This document shows, piece by piece, positions 56,540-64,000 of a stretch of 64,000 nt of DNA. Position 1 is the stretch's first letter. Every line of letters starts with the position of its first letter. The notes under the pieces are model-generated. The model was not told where the DNA came from and searched no databases. It worked only from the letters and a program-made list of their open reading frames with translations. Both the position numbers and the translations under genes were made by a program. This stretch comes from a virus: the IMG/VR virus record IMGVR_UViG_3300034418_011920, positions 1 to 64,000 of that record; one strand, 5' to 3'.

Positions 56540-56908
56540 TTATCCTGCCGATGTAGAACACCTATTACATTTATATCTTTCTACAGAATCCACTAAAACC
56601 GGATTAACTGATTCTGTTTTCCCGCAAGACCTACATTTTACTTCAACAGTCTGGAATTGTCTAGTCCTGTCTGACACAGGTAGATTTTCCCATAATTTTT
56701 TATCTATGATAGTATCCTTTTTATGCATATTTCTTTCTGGCATACTATCAAACTTATTCTCTCTTACATCTTGTTGAGTCTTTTGGGTTTTTGTTTTTCT
56801 TGTAGATGCTTTTCTCTTTTTTGCCTTCGGTGCTGGTTCGTCACCATCTTCTAGACCTTTTTGTAATATAGCTATAAGAGCCATTATATCTTCTTTTTCA
56901 AGAGCCAT
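56540..56908 (-). CDS. Zinc-ribbon protein with basic linker
   Basis: The 122-residue protein has a short acidic N-terminal helix, a Lys/Arg/Thr-rich linker (about residues 28-47), an NKFDSMPE...HKKDTIIDKKLW segment, and a C-terminal CRSCGK ... YKCNRCSTSAG zinc ribbon. I recall this layout from replication clusters of several large phages. It is probably a DNA- or RNA-binding accessory protein. It overlaps the upstream gene by 11 nt. Confidence 0.6.
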   Translation of the reverse strand: MALEKEDIMALIAILQKGLEDGDEPAPKAKKRKASTRKTKTQKTQQDVRENKFDSMPERNMHKKDTIIDKKLWENLPVSDRTRQFQTVEVKCRSCGKTESVNPVLVDSVERYKCNRCSTSAG

Positions 56909-57386
56909 TTTTCACCTTGTTTCTTTGTATAGAAAGTAAAATATCTGACAAATTTTTAAGATTGTTGGATAGAAAACTTAGTCTATCCATTCTTTGTTTT
57001 GCGTGTTTTTTTATTGAATTTAAAGCTGTGGCGCGTTCATTGTTATTGATTGCCTGAATACTTTTCTCTAAATACCCATATCCTTTGTAGTTATTAATTT
57101 CGCCACAGATAACGTCCTTAATGCTTTCTTCCGCCCAATTATGTCTAGCTATTTCTCTATTTAATGTTCTCTGTATATGAAAAGAAAATTGACAAAGACG
57201 ATAGGATATTTGTGCGCAATCTTCTGGGTTTAGTTTTTCAAGAACATCCCTATTCATAGTAAGATATTGTTGCAGTTCATCCTCCGGCATAGCATCATTG
57301 GTATACGATGGAACTCCAATACTTTTTTCGTATTGATCCAGTACATCATCCCAATACGCAACTAGTTCTTTACTGGTCTTACTCAT
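56898..57386 (-). CDS. Helical replication-cluster protein, unknown
   Basis: The 162-residue protein is almost all helix, soluble, with a conserved-looking centre (LNPEDCAQISYRLCQFSFHIQ) and a basic C-terminal coiled-coil-like end. Its neighbours on both sides overlap it (8 and 11 nt), and it lies between the nuclease-like gene and the zinc-ribbon/helicase genes. A DNA-processing accessory role is inferred from context only. Confidence 0.55.
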   Translation of the reverse strand: MSKTSKELVAYWDDVLDQYEKSIGVPSYTNDAMPEDELQQYLTMNRDVLEKLNPEDCAQISYRLCQFSFHIQRTLNREIARHNWAEESIKDVICGEINNYKGYGYLEKSIQAINNNERATALNSIKKHAKQRMDRLSFLSNNLKNLSDILLSIQRNKVKNGS

Positions 57387-57783
57387 TGATGATTAAATCT
57401 TTCCATTGTAAATCTGTTTGGTCAAACGGAAGTGCTATATAGCGAATTCCATTAATTTCACACCATTCCTCTTTCTCCCTGTCTCTTTTTTGTGCTTTAA
57501 CAAAATTCACCATATTTTGATGATAAAATTGTACAAACTTATAATGTTGCTCACCATGAACTTCTACGCACATTTTCTTTAATGGTAAGTAAAAATCCAT
57601 ATACAGAGTAACACCCTTTTTCAAAGTCATAGGCACTTCTTCTAGAACTTGCAGAGTGGGATATGTCTCGTTTAATAACATCCTGGCTCTAAGATGCAAT
57701 TCTGACTTATTGAATTTAGCATAAGCCATTCTTCCTGTCAGATTCCATGTATGTAAATTGCCATCTAAATCTTTAACCTGCAT
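57379..57783 (-). CDS. Vsr/PD-(D/E)XK-like nuclease
   Basis: The 134-residue protein has LYMDFYLPLKKMCVEVHGEQHY (split here by convention into MDFYLP and CVEVHGEQHY), giving the D...E-x-x-G-x-x-H pattern of Vsr-type endonucleases near residues 62-82. RDREKEEWCEINGIRYIAL follows as the helix-strand after the active site. It lies directly downstream of the RecA-like gene (11-nt overlap), so a repair or recombination function is likely. A homing role is possible but it lacks the DNA-binding modules of the protein at 40683. Confidence 0.65.
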   Translation of the reverse strand: MQVKDLDGNLHTWNLTGRMAYAKFNKSELHLRARMLLNETYPTLQVLEEVPMTLKKGVTLYMDFYLPLKKMCVEVHGEQHYKFVQFYHQNMVNFVKAQKRDREKEEWCEINGIRYIALPFDQTDLQWKDLIINE

Positions 57784-58798
57784 TTCCTATCCCCATCATT
57801 TCTTTAACACTGTTAACCAGACCTTCATATACTTCAGGATTGTCCACAAGATATTGTCTGAGTTTCTCTACACCCTGAAACTTAGGCTTATCTTCTAGGT
57901 GAGTTAGAGTATACCATGCACCAGCCTTATTGACAAGTCCAATATCAGATGCCAACTGAACGATTTCCGTATGTTTATCAATTCCCTGTCCATATCTAAT
58001 ATAACTAGTCATACTAGCGCCAGGAGCGCCTAAAGCAGAACAGACCACTTGCCAATCAACTTCCTGTCCTATCGGAGCACTTTCTGTTCCAATTGTCCAA
58101 GGACTAAACTTCTTTGCTCTTAGTTTAATGTCTGTTTGATAAGCAATAGCTTGTCCAGATTTTTCTTTGAATTCTGCACCATACCCAGTAGGATTACCCA
58201 TCAAATGAGTAATACCAATAACAACATTTTTATTAACAGGAATAACATTAGCAACCTTTCTACAAAACTTAGCCAACAACTTAGCACCATCTGCTCGTTG
58301 CATTTTATTCATATCGGATGTAATTTCTGCCTCAGTGCATAGAGCAGAATAACTGTCTATAATTACAACAGAACCAGGAACTTCATTAATTAACTTTTCA
58401 GCAATTTGTAAGTATTCTTCTGCATGTAGGATTTTTCCTTGTTGAGAACCTATCACATGAAACTTCTCTGGTTTAAGATGTGGAATTCCTTGTAGGTCAC
58501 GCTTTTTTAGTCTACCTTCGATATTTAGGTAGTACACTTCTCTTCCGTCCTTGAATGGGCCATAAGCATATTTTGGGTCTTGTGCTGTGGCCGCAAAATC
58601 TAGCGAGGTCGTTGTTTTGCCGCATTTTGGCTGCCCAGTTAAAACAACAAAACTTCCCTCTGGTATTCCTCCATTTAAAAGAATATCTAGTACTGGACTT
58701 ACAGGAATAATAATACTCTTTGTGTCGATGATAGAATTTCCAGTGAGTATAATATTCTCACCAAATGTTTTTGTTATGTCTTTCGTAATACTACTCAT
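57773..58798 (-). CDS. RecA-like recombinase
   Basis: The 341-residue protein has the RecA/UvsX ATPase core: Walker A GQPKCGKTT near residue 54, VYYLNIEGR, Walker B VVIIDSYSAL near residue 145, and VNKNVVIGITHLMGNP with the family's sensor Thr/His region. Length matches RecA/UvsX. It promotes strand exchange in recombination-dependent replication with the SSAP, SSB and RecB-like nuclease. It overlaps neighbours by 8-11 nt. Confidence 0.87.
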   Translation of the reverse strand: MSSITKDITKTFGENIILTGNSIIDTKSIIIPVSPVLDILLNGGIPEGSFVVLTGQPKCGKTTTSLDFAATAQDPKYAYGPFKDGREVYYLNIEGRLKKRDLQGIPHLKPEKFHVIGSQQGKILHAEEYLQIAEKLINEVPGSVVIIDSYSALCTEAEITSDMNKMQRADGAKLLAKFCRKVANVIPVNKNVVIGITHLMGNPTGYGAEFKEKSGQAIAYQTDIKLRAKKFSPWTIGTESAPIGQEVDWQVVCSALGAPGASMTSYIRYGQGIDKHTEIVQLASDIGLVNKAGAWYTLTHLEDKPKFQGVEKLRQYLVDNPEVYEGLVNSVKEMMGIGNAG

Positions 58799-59207
58799 TG
58801 TCTAGATCCTTGAGTTTTGATATGATATTTTTCTTACCTTCCGACTTGCTATGTTTGATTTCTTCTTTCCTTTCAAAGGTTTTTGTTAGGTCTTTCTTTT
58901 GAGATTCTAGCATCTTCTGATGCTTCTCTATGATAGCAGGCAGAATAGGCGAACGCAATGAGTAGGTTTTTTGTGTTTGTGGATCATTTAATGCTTTGAT
59001 TATTGCCGCAGCCGTATACTTTTTCAGTAATTTATATGCCGACGGGATTTGTCCTTTATAATGTTTTTCCCATTCTTTGCTTGTAGCCCAAAATCTGTAA
59101 TGCAAATCCTTTTTATTTTGCTTGGCCCAATGTTCACAAATTAATTCTGTAATATATTGGGCCGCAGTTACCTCTTTGCCATTCGAATATTTAGATATGT
59201 ATTTCAT
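58791..59207 (-). CDS. Conserved-looking phage protein, unknown
   Basis: The 138-residue protein has a helical N-terminal domain (about residues 10-75; YITELICEHWAKQNKKDL, RFW, YKGQIPSAYKLLKKY) and a basic coiled C-terminus (about 95-138). The first part resembles small phage domains found beside recombination genes. It overlaps the RecA-like gene by 8 nt. Function unknown. Confidence 0.5.
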   Translation of the reverse strand: MKYISKYSNGKEVTAAQYITELICEHWAKQNKKDLHYRFWATSKEWEKHYKGQIPSAYKLLKKYTAAAIIKALNDPQTQKTYSLRSPILPAIIEKHQKMLESQKKDLTKTFERKEEIKHSKSEGKKNIISKLKDLDNE

Positions 59208-59539
59208 CGCATCCTAAAAATAGCTTTATTTTCCTTTTTTTGTGAGTTTAGTTTTTTCATTAGCTCTTGCTGATATTCGTTAGCTTCTTTTGTCATAATA
59301 CTAACACCATTATCTTTCTTTCCAGCTGTATGTCTTATCATCATATCATGAGCTTTTGTTACTTTTCCTTTTGATTTCTTTTTATCAACAACAGGTTCTT
59401 CTACAGCTCTATTAGATAAAACTTCATTAACTGTTGAGACAGAGATATTTAGCTCTTCTGCAATTGTTTGTTCAGATGTTTCCATTATATCGTTTAAATA
59501 TAGAATTGCATACTCTTTTGCTTTACTGAGTTTAGCCAT
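59204..59539 (-). CDS. Small helix-turn-helix protein
   Basis: The 111-residue protein runs from the ATG at 59539, which overlaps the previous stop (taatg); a longer in-frame start at 59572 is disfavoured. Residues about 5-40 form a helix-turn-helix (ILYLND, QTIAEELNISVSTVNEVL). The rest is Lys-rich and helical with an HTAGKKDNGVSIMTK string. It may regulate the replication operon or bind DNA. The family is not identified. Confidence 0.6.
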   Translation of the reverse strand: MAKLSKAKEYAILYLNDIMETSEQTIAEELNISVSTVNEVLSNRAVEEPVVDKKKSKGKVTKAHDMMIRHTAGKKDNGVSIMTKEANEYQQELMKKLNSQKKENKAIFRMR

Positions 59540-59946
59540 TAGTTCATTTCCCTTTCTGCTTGATTGATCCAAGCCATGTTACGACTTTTTAAAAAAGATG
59601 TATATAATTCAAAAGTTCTTAATGTTACTCTCTTAAAATTATATTCATTCCTTCCTATTCTTGAAAGAAATTTTTGAGATTTACCTTCAGAGAATATACC
59701 CATAGGATTGTAGAGCTTACCATAAGAATTTACTTTAGCGAAATATTTTGTTTCACCATTAATAGTTGTGGTCTTAGCTAATGCTTTGGTTTCTGAATAT
59801 GTTCTAGGTAATTTATTATCGTCAATAAATTCTTGTTCACCAAGAATAGTGTAAAACTGATCTATTTGTTCAAGATCATTGGTATTTTGATTATTCTCTT
59901 TTTCCTTGGACTTATGAATGCAGTCCTCTATATTTATTGATCTCAT
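59539..59946 (-). CDS. Hypothetical replication-region protein
   Basis: The 135-residue protein has a polar Asn/Glu-rich N-terminus. From about residue 60 it has a compact basic domain (YFAKVNSYGKLYNPMGIFSEG, FKRVTLRTFELYTSFLKSRN). No catalytic motif is seen. It starts 1 nt from its neighbour and ends overlapping the HTH gene, so co-translation is likely. Confidence 0.5.
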   Translation of the reverse strand: MRSINIEDCIHKSKEKENNQNTNDLEQIDQFYTILGEQEFIDDNKLPRTYSETKALAKTTTINGETKYFAKVNSYGKLYNPMGIFSEGKSQKFLSRIGRNEYNFKRVTLRTFELYTSFLKSRNMAWINQAEREMN

Positions 59947-60309
59947 TTATCTTAGCCTTTCTATAAAGTTCTTTGACGGCTTCTTGGGTTTCTTTAACCT
60001 AGACATACCCTTTGGTAATGGCTTATCCGAAGAGGTTTCCTTATATGCGTTATTCTTTTTCCATATTGCTTGTTTTTCGTCGTCACTCATTCTGTCGGTA
60101 TTTCTTTTAGCTAAGTCCCCAAGTGTTTTCAATTCACTGTCAGATTTCTTAACGCTTCCATTAATTGTTAGGCAGTCTTCGGCATACCTTCTTATGGTTT
60201 TTTTTGAAGAACACGATTCACACTTCGGATGCTCTGTATAGTCTGCAATACTAGATATTAAACTAAAAACTGATTCGCATTTTTCACATTCATATGTATA
60301 TTCTGGCAT
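59947..60309 (-). CDS. FmdB-like zinc-ribbon protein
   Basis: The 120-residue protein begins MPEYTYECEKCESVF, with a second pair CESCSSKK, the FmdB/CxxC zinc-ribbon pattern (first ~45 residues). The remaining ~75 residues are polar, with a basic end (KKPKKPSKNF). In bacteria FmdB-type ribbons are putative regulators; in phages they are common small proteins of unclear role. It starts 1 nt from the HNH gene. Confidence 0.7.
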   Translation of the reverse strand: MPEYTYECEKCESVFSLISSIADYTEHPKCESCSSKKTIRRYAEDCLTINGSVKKSDSELKTLGDLAKRNTDRMSDDEKQAIWKKNNAYKETSSDKPLPKGMSRLKKPKKPSKNFIERLR

Positions 60310-60310
60310 T

Positions 60311-60877
60311 TCAATACTCCGGTAGGTAGAGCTTCCATTCTTCTGGTATCATGTCTATAGTAGTGAGATACTCATACAAAGGCAAGTACCGTAATCGTTT
60401 TTCTGGTTTTATGGGGTTTTTTAGTAATGGCATTCCTGCTTGCTTGGGTGTCCTATTTCCTTTTTTATTGTTACAGCCAAAACATGCAGTTACTATATTT
60501 GTCCAACAAGTAGAGCTACTTTTATTTGTCCATACCGATTTTGGAACAACATGATCGTATGTCAATTCTTTATAGTCAAACTTTTTATTACAATATTGAC
60601 AAGTATAATCATCTCTAATAAAAATGTTTTTACGAGAAAATACCAATCTGTCATTATTAAAATGGAAATATCTTTTTGTTTTAGTAACCGCTGGTACTGG
60701 AAATTTTTTATTGACGCCCAAAATTGCATCATTTTTGTAAAAGTCAATTATGTCAATACCATACTCAGGGCTTTTTTCATATTTAAAATACCAGACCATA
60801 GCCCTTTTCCAAGAAATTAAAGAAATAGGGCTATAGTCTACATTAAGCAACAGACACTTTTTATGATTTTCCTTCAT
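60311..60877 (-). CDS. HNH endonuclease
   Basis: The protein has 188 residues from the ATG at 60877; a TTG at 60895 would extend it into phoH. The HNH core is CQYCNKKF ... LTYDHVVPKS ... NIVTACFGCNNKKGNRTP (about residues 93-150), with both zinc-binding Cys pairs and the catalytic His. The N-terminal LLLNVDYSPISLISWKRA segment is typical of the bacterial HNH5-like family often found beside phage replication genes. It could be a nicking enzyme for replication or packaging, or a free-standing homing enzyme. It overlaps phoH by 17 nt. Confidence 0.85.
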   Translation of the reverse strand: MKENHKKCLLLNVDYSPISLISWKRAMVWYFKYEKSPEYGIDIIDFYKNDAILGVNKKFPVPAVTKTKRYFHFNNDRLVFSRKNIFIRDDYTCQYCNKKFDYKELTYDHVVPKSVWTNKSSSTCWTNIVTACFGCNNKKGNRTPKQAGMPLLKNPIKPEKRLRYLPLYEYLTTIDMIPEEWKLYLPEY

Positions 60878-61610
60878 AGACTTCGAGTCTTTCAAGTATT
60901 TTAGCTATGATTGGATTTCTTATTATATCACTCGCTTCTAAAAAAGCAAGACCGACACCATCAATATCGCCCAATAAATCCATCATTCTCACAAAACCCC
61001 CCTTTTGATTCTTATAAAGATCGCTTTGTGCCGCATCACCAGTTAGAACCATTTTACTGTCAAAACCAATTCTAGTAATTAACATCTTTATTTGTTCGTA
61101 AGTAGCATTTTGACATTCATCCGCAACTATAAAACAATCATGAAAATTTCTTCCTCTCATCAATCCAAGAGGAACAATCTCAATCTTATTCTCGTTTTTT
61201 AGTCTAGCATAATCTGCCATACTAATAAAATTATTGATCTCATCCAAAACAGGAATAAGATATGGATGTAGCTTTTCTTCTGCCGTACCCGGTAAGTAGC
61301 CTAGTTTTTCGCCAGCTTCAACCACTGGTCTACTAATGACAATTTTGCCAACTTTATCTGTTAAAAGCCATTCTATAGCTATACCAATAGCAATATGTGT
61401 TTTACCAGAACCGGCTAGACCCTGACAAAATGTGATGTCATTATCTATAATGGTTTTGATAAAGTTTTTCTGATTATCGCTTTTTGCCGTTAATCTGTTT
61501 CTGAGTTGTATATCTGGAACTTCTGGAATAATATCTTTGGTTACATCAATAAACTTTGCTCTTTTTGAAGATCTACTGCTAGTTCTGGTTTTGTTAGGTT
61601 TTCTAGTCAA
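60861..61610 (-). CDS. phoH: PhoH-like ATPase
   Basis: The 249-residue protein starts at TTG, which is supported by AAGGAG six bases upstream; no nearby ATG exists. Walker A GLAGSGKT (about residues 64-71), SRPVVEAGEKLGYLPG, Walker B CFIVADECQN and VLTGDAAQSD define PhoH. It is a P-loop NTPase with RNA-related helicase-like fold, common in phages, with an unsettled role in infection. It is the second large gene of the operon after the ribonucleotide reductase. Confidence 0.92.
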   Translation of the reverse strand: MTRKPNKTRTSSRSSKRAKFIDVTKDIIPEVPDIQLRNRLTAKSDNQKNFIKTIIDNDITFCQGLAGSGKTHIAIGIAIEWLLTDKVGKIVISRPVVEAGEKLGYLPGTAEEKLHPYLIPVLDEINNFISMADYARLKNENKIEIVPLGLMRGRNFHDCFIVADECQNATYEQIKMLITRIGFDSKMVLTGDAAQSDLYKNQKGGFVRMMDLLGDIDGVGLAFLEASDIIRNPIIAKILERLEVYEGKS

Positions 61611-61629
61611 GATGTTCTCCTTCTTGGAG

Positions 61630-63825
61630 TTAAATTAAACAAGCGCCGCCAGCACAACTAACTTCTTCTATGCCTGTTGTATTATCCTCCGTTTCTGATA
61701 ATTGGGTATAATCAACCTTTTTAAAACTATTTTTAAGATCGCAATAAACTTTCCAATTGTAAACGTCTTTCATGCAATATGTTAATCTCTTAATGTCTCC
61801 ATCAAAATATTTTCCAGCAAAGTTTTTCATCTTGGTAATAAAATGTAGTTTGCCTTGTGTATCTTCTGGTTTAGCTTGCTCAAAAGTTACATAATCACAA
61901 GCGGCCCACAGATTCTTTTCAAAGTTTTGTAGAGCCAGCTCTATAAGACCTGAGCACCATAAAGAAGCATCCCCATACTCTTTTACAATTTCTCTGCTTG
62001 TATAAACAGTTGTAAAAGGAGCCTGTGGGTAATCTTTATCTCCACTTTGAGGTATTAGGCTAATTCCGGCATAATACTGACGATTCTTGTAAATAAACTT
62101 TGTAACATCTTCCCATTCGTCAGGCTTAACTGTTACAGTGTTACTGACATTGTGACTTAGATATTGTTGTGTGCAAAGACCTTTATTCTTTCCAGAATTA
62201 ACCCAGTAAATCTGTGTACTTTTTACAACATCAAGCATTTCAACTGCAGGAAGTTGATTTTTTAGTTTAGCTCCATCCGGTACTTCGATTGGAAACTTAA
62301 TTACTTCATCAGTATCATTTGCAGACCATGAACTTCTTTCACATGCTTGTGGATTGTAACTTCTGAAATGCTCGTATGGCGCTTCAATAATATTTGCTTG
62401 TACATGACGAATGTATCTTTTTGCATGGTGGGGATGAATACCAGAACTTGTGCCTAGCATAGAACTTGATGTTCCTTCTGGCTTTAAGCAAGTTACTCTT
62501 GCCGCCTGATTTATGTTTATCTTTTGTGCTAGTTCTTGATTTGTTTTTACTGCAATTTTAGCTCCATTTTTTAACGTTTTTTCTGAAAGCACAAGATCAG
62601 GCTTTTCCATAATTCCTGTAAGACTAACACCCAGTAAGGCTTCTCGTTGAAAGATTTTTTCACTTGTTTCTCCTAAATATTCTAAGGAAGTAAAACCAGC
62701 TTGTAATGTTCCAATAATAGCAGAAGCACGACATCTTTCATAAAAATCCTCTTCATCGGCTAAAGAAGAACAATTAACTGTAGAAAGATTACACCCTTGC
62801 CATCCAGACTCTCCTGTAAGCTCATCAACAGGCCACATGCCAATTTCTACACATGGATTAAAAATCATGTCCTTTGACTCACTCCAAATAAACCCAGGCT
62901 CTCCAAACTCTTTGACGCTCTCCATAAGAGATGAAAACTGTTCATAGGTGGTTTCATTTTTGAGAAGTAGAGCTGAGTTATTGCTTCTTGCTCTTTGTGG
63001 ATTGTCAACGAACCAATTACCTGTTTTAGCCTTTGCCATTTCTTCGTCGTCTGGGCTGAATAACGCTAATGAGGCGGAGCGACGAACGCCACCTGACAAT
63101 ACAGCATCACTACTATGCATAACAATATCATAAGCGTCAATTGGTCGTAGTTTCTCTTGTCCATTAGCAACGCATCTATCCAATAAAGTTCTAATTTTTT
63201 CGAGACCATTTGCTAGAGGCTCATAACCCGGAGCTTTTCCCACTCCAGAACTAAGAGGGGCTCCTTTCTCCCTAATTTCTGAATAATCAAATACTACATG
63301 CTGATTGGTAAATCTAGCAAAAGATGGGTCAGAAGGTCTATCAAAATAAGAAGACAGAAGAATACCCAGAGCATCTGCCCAACCTTCAATACTATCTTCA
63401 ATAACATGTTTCACACCATTACCTTTTTTTACGTCGTGTTGCAATTTCGGCAATTTTGCGACATGATGTTTTTGAACGCTGAAACCAGTACCACTTCCAC
63501 ATAATAAAAGCCAGAAACATTCTTGGAAAAATCTTAACCGATCACAGTAAGAACTTGTGCAATTATAAATCTTGGCATGTCTTTTTAGAATAGGTTCTCC
63601 TCCGAATTGTAGAGCTCTTTGAGAACCAAGAACTTTTTTCTTATACATCATATCGTATGCCCATTCAATATCGTCATTAATTTCAAAGTCCGCATACTTT
63701 ATTAGCATCATGCCTTTAACTCTTTCAACTGCTTCTTTCCATGTTTCTCTTCTTTGCTTACTCTCAATCCAACGAGCGTACTTACTGACAAATGTATAAT
63801 TCTGAAGTTCTTGAAGTGCAGACAT
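61630..63825 (-). CDS. Adenosylcobalamin-dependent ribonucleoside-triphosphate reductase (class II)
   Basis: The 731-residue protein converts ribonucleotides to deoxyribonucleotides with coenzyme B12. The length equals the monomeric RTPR type. Key residues are present: Cys325 in FNPCVEIG as the radical Cys with its Asn and Glu partners, Cys89/Cys345 as the redox pair (YNCTSS, QGCNLS), PEGTSSSMLG as the phosphate loop, and a C-terminal shuttle CAGGACLI (Cys724/Cys729). It has a strong aggag site. It depends on host cobalamin. It supplies dNTPs with ThyX and dNMP kinase. Confidence 0.94.
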   Translation of the reverse strand: MSALQELQNYTFVSKYARWIESKQRRETWKEAVERVKGMMLIKYADFEINDDIEWAYDMMYKKKVLGSQRALQFGGEPILKRHAKIYNCTSSYCDRLRFFQECFWLLLCGSGTGFSVQKHHVAKLPKLQHDVKKGNGVKHVIEDSIEGWADALGILLSSYFDRPSDPSFARFTNQHVVFDYSEIREKGAPLSSGVGKAPGYEPLANGLEKIRTLLDRCVANGQEKLRPIDAYDIVMHSSDAVLSGGVRRSASLALFSPDDEEMAKAKTGNWFVDNPQRARSNNSALLLKNETTYEQFSSLMESVKEFGEPGFIWSESKDMIFNPCVEIGMWPVDELTGESGWQGCNLSTVNCSSLADEEDFYERCRASAIIGTLQAGFTSLEYLGETSEKIFQREALLGVSLTGIMEKPDLVLSEKTLKNGAKIAVKTNQELAQKININQAARVTCLKPEGTSSSMLGTSSGIHPHHAKRYIRHVQANIIEAPYEHFRSYNPQACERSSWSANDTDEVIKFPIEVPDGAKLKNQLPAVEMLDVVKSTQIYWVNSGKNKGLCTQQYLSHNVSNTVTVKPDEWEDVTKFIYKNRQYYAGISLIPQSGDKDYPQAPFTTVYTSREIVKEYGDASLWCSGLIELALQNFEKNLWAACDYVTFEQAKPEDTQGKLHFITKMKNFAGKYFDGDIKRLTYCMKDVYNWKVYCDLKNSFKKVDYTQLSETEDNTTGIEEVSCAGGACLI

Positions 63826-63837
63826 ATTTTCTCCTAT

Positions 63838-63966
63838 TTATTTCTTTTCTATGAGTGTTGCAAGACCGAAGATAATAGCATAATAGAATGGATTTTGCAT
63901 ACTATGGTCCGCTGTAAAGATAGCTATTAGACACAAAACATAAAATATAATTCTCATGATATTCAT
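63838..63966 (-). CDS. 42-aa two-segment membrane peptide
   Basis: A short reading frame lies directly before the ribonucleotide reductase gene. It has an ATG at 63966, an aaagg ribosome binding site and a stop 12 nt before the reductase ATG. The product has two hydrophobic stretches (RIIFYVLCLIAIFTA and NPFYYAIIFGLATLI) joined by a polar ADHSMQ turn, and ends EKK. It is a probable small inner-membrane protein of unknown role. The residual sequence to the right edge shows nothing else. Confidence 0.5.
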   Translation of the reverse strand: MNIMRIIFYVLCLIAIFTADHSMQNPFYYAIIFGLATLIEKK

Positions 63967-64000
63967 TGAATACACCTTTGGGTTTAGATCAAAAAGTTAA

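Noticed and set aside
1-64000. tRNA genes, integrase, lysogeny repressor and lysis genes
   Set aside because: I looked for cloverleaf-like sequences and for recombinase, repressor, holin and endolysin motifs among the products, and found none I could support.

Overview
The window is part of a virulent-looking, AT-rich, long-tailed (siphovirus-type) phage genome. The host is probably a planctomycete. The main evidence is a phage-encoded DUF1559 protein (minus strand, 48129-49112) with a type IV pilin-like N-terminus and the C-terminal HPGG...DGS element; this family is greatly expanded in Planctomycetes and related PVC bacteria. I see no integrase, repressor, lysis cassette, tRNA or CRISPR. 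The terminase, portal and capsid genes presumably lie left of position 1.

Plus strand, 1-39632, is the virion module. It opens inside a collagen-like fibre gene, followed by small fibre or decoration proteins (2570-4181). Four head-tail connector-type genes follow (4244-6959), then the probable tail tube (7029), three tail-assembly-type genes (8187-10387) and a 4352-residue tape measure protein (10482-23540). Five distal-tail genes come next: a paralogous pair (23551, 25419), a 1579-residue protein (27350), a 2371-residue cysteine-rich protein (32088) and a small zinc-ribbon protein (39213). This is the usual siphovirus order of adaptor, stopper, terminator, tube, chaperones, tape measure and tip. 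The roles of the smaller genes rest on position more than on sequence.

Minus strand, 63966-39629, meets the virion module tail to tail with overlapping stop codons. Read in its own direction it encodes a 42-aa membrane peptide, class II ribonucleotide reductase, PhoH, an HNH nuclease, small conserved proteins, a RecA-like recombinase, a PD-(D/E)XK-like protein, zinc-ribbon proteins, DnaB helicase, primase, dNMP kinase, a RecB/Cas4-like nuclease, the N-terminal half of DNA polymerase III alpha and a DnaQ-like exonuclease. An envelope cassette follows (single-TM protein, DUF1559 pseudopilin, 31-aa TM peptide, terminator). The order then resumes with ThyX, the C-terminal half of polymerase III alpha, SSB, a glycosyltransferase/nucleotidyltransferase cluster, a PD-(D/E)XK homing-type endonuclease, a putative single-strand annealing protein and a zinc-ribbon protein. 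Most neighbours overlap by 1-32 bases, so expression is probably operonic. Two near-perfect sigma-70 promoters (before ssb and thyX) and two hairpin terminators break this transcript.

The most notable features are: a DNA polymerase III alpha gene split into two separately promoted genes just after the third catalytic Asp; a moron-like planctomycete pseudopilin cassette lying between those halves; a very long tape measure protein predicting a tail of several hundred nanometres and built from repeated linkers around inserted domains; and a giant cysteine-rich tail-tip protein.
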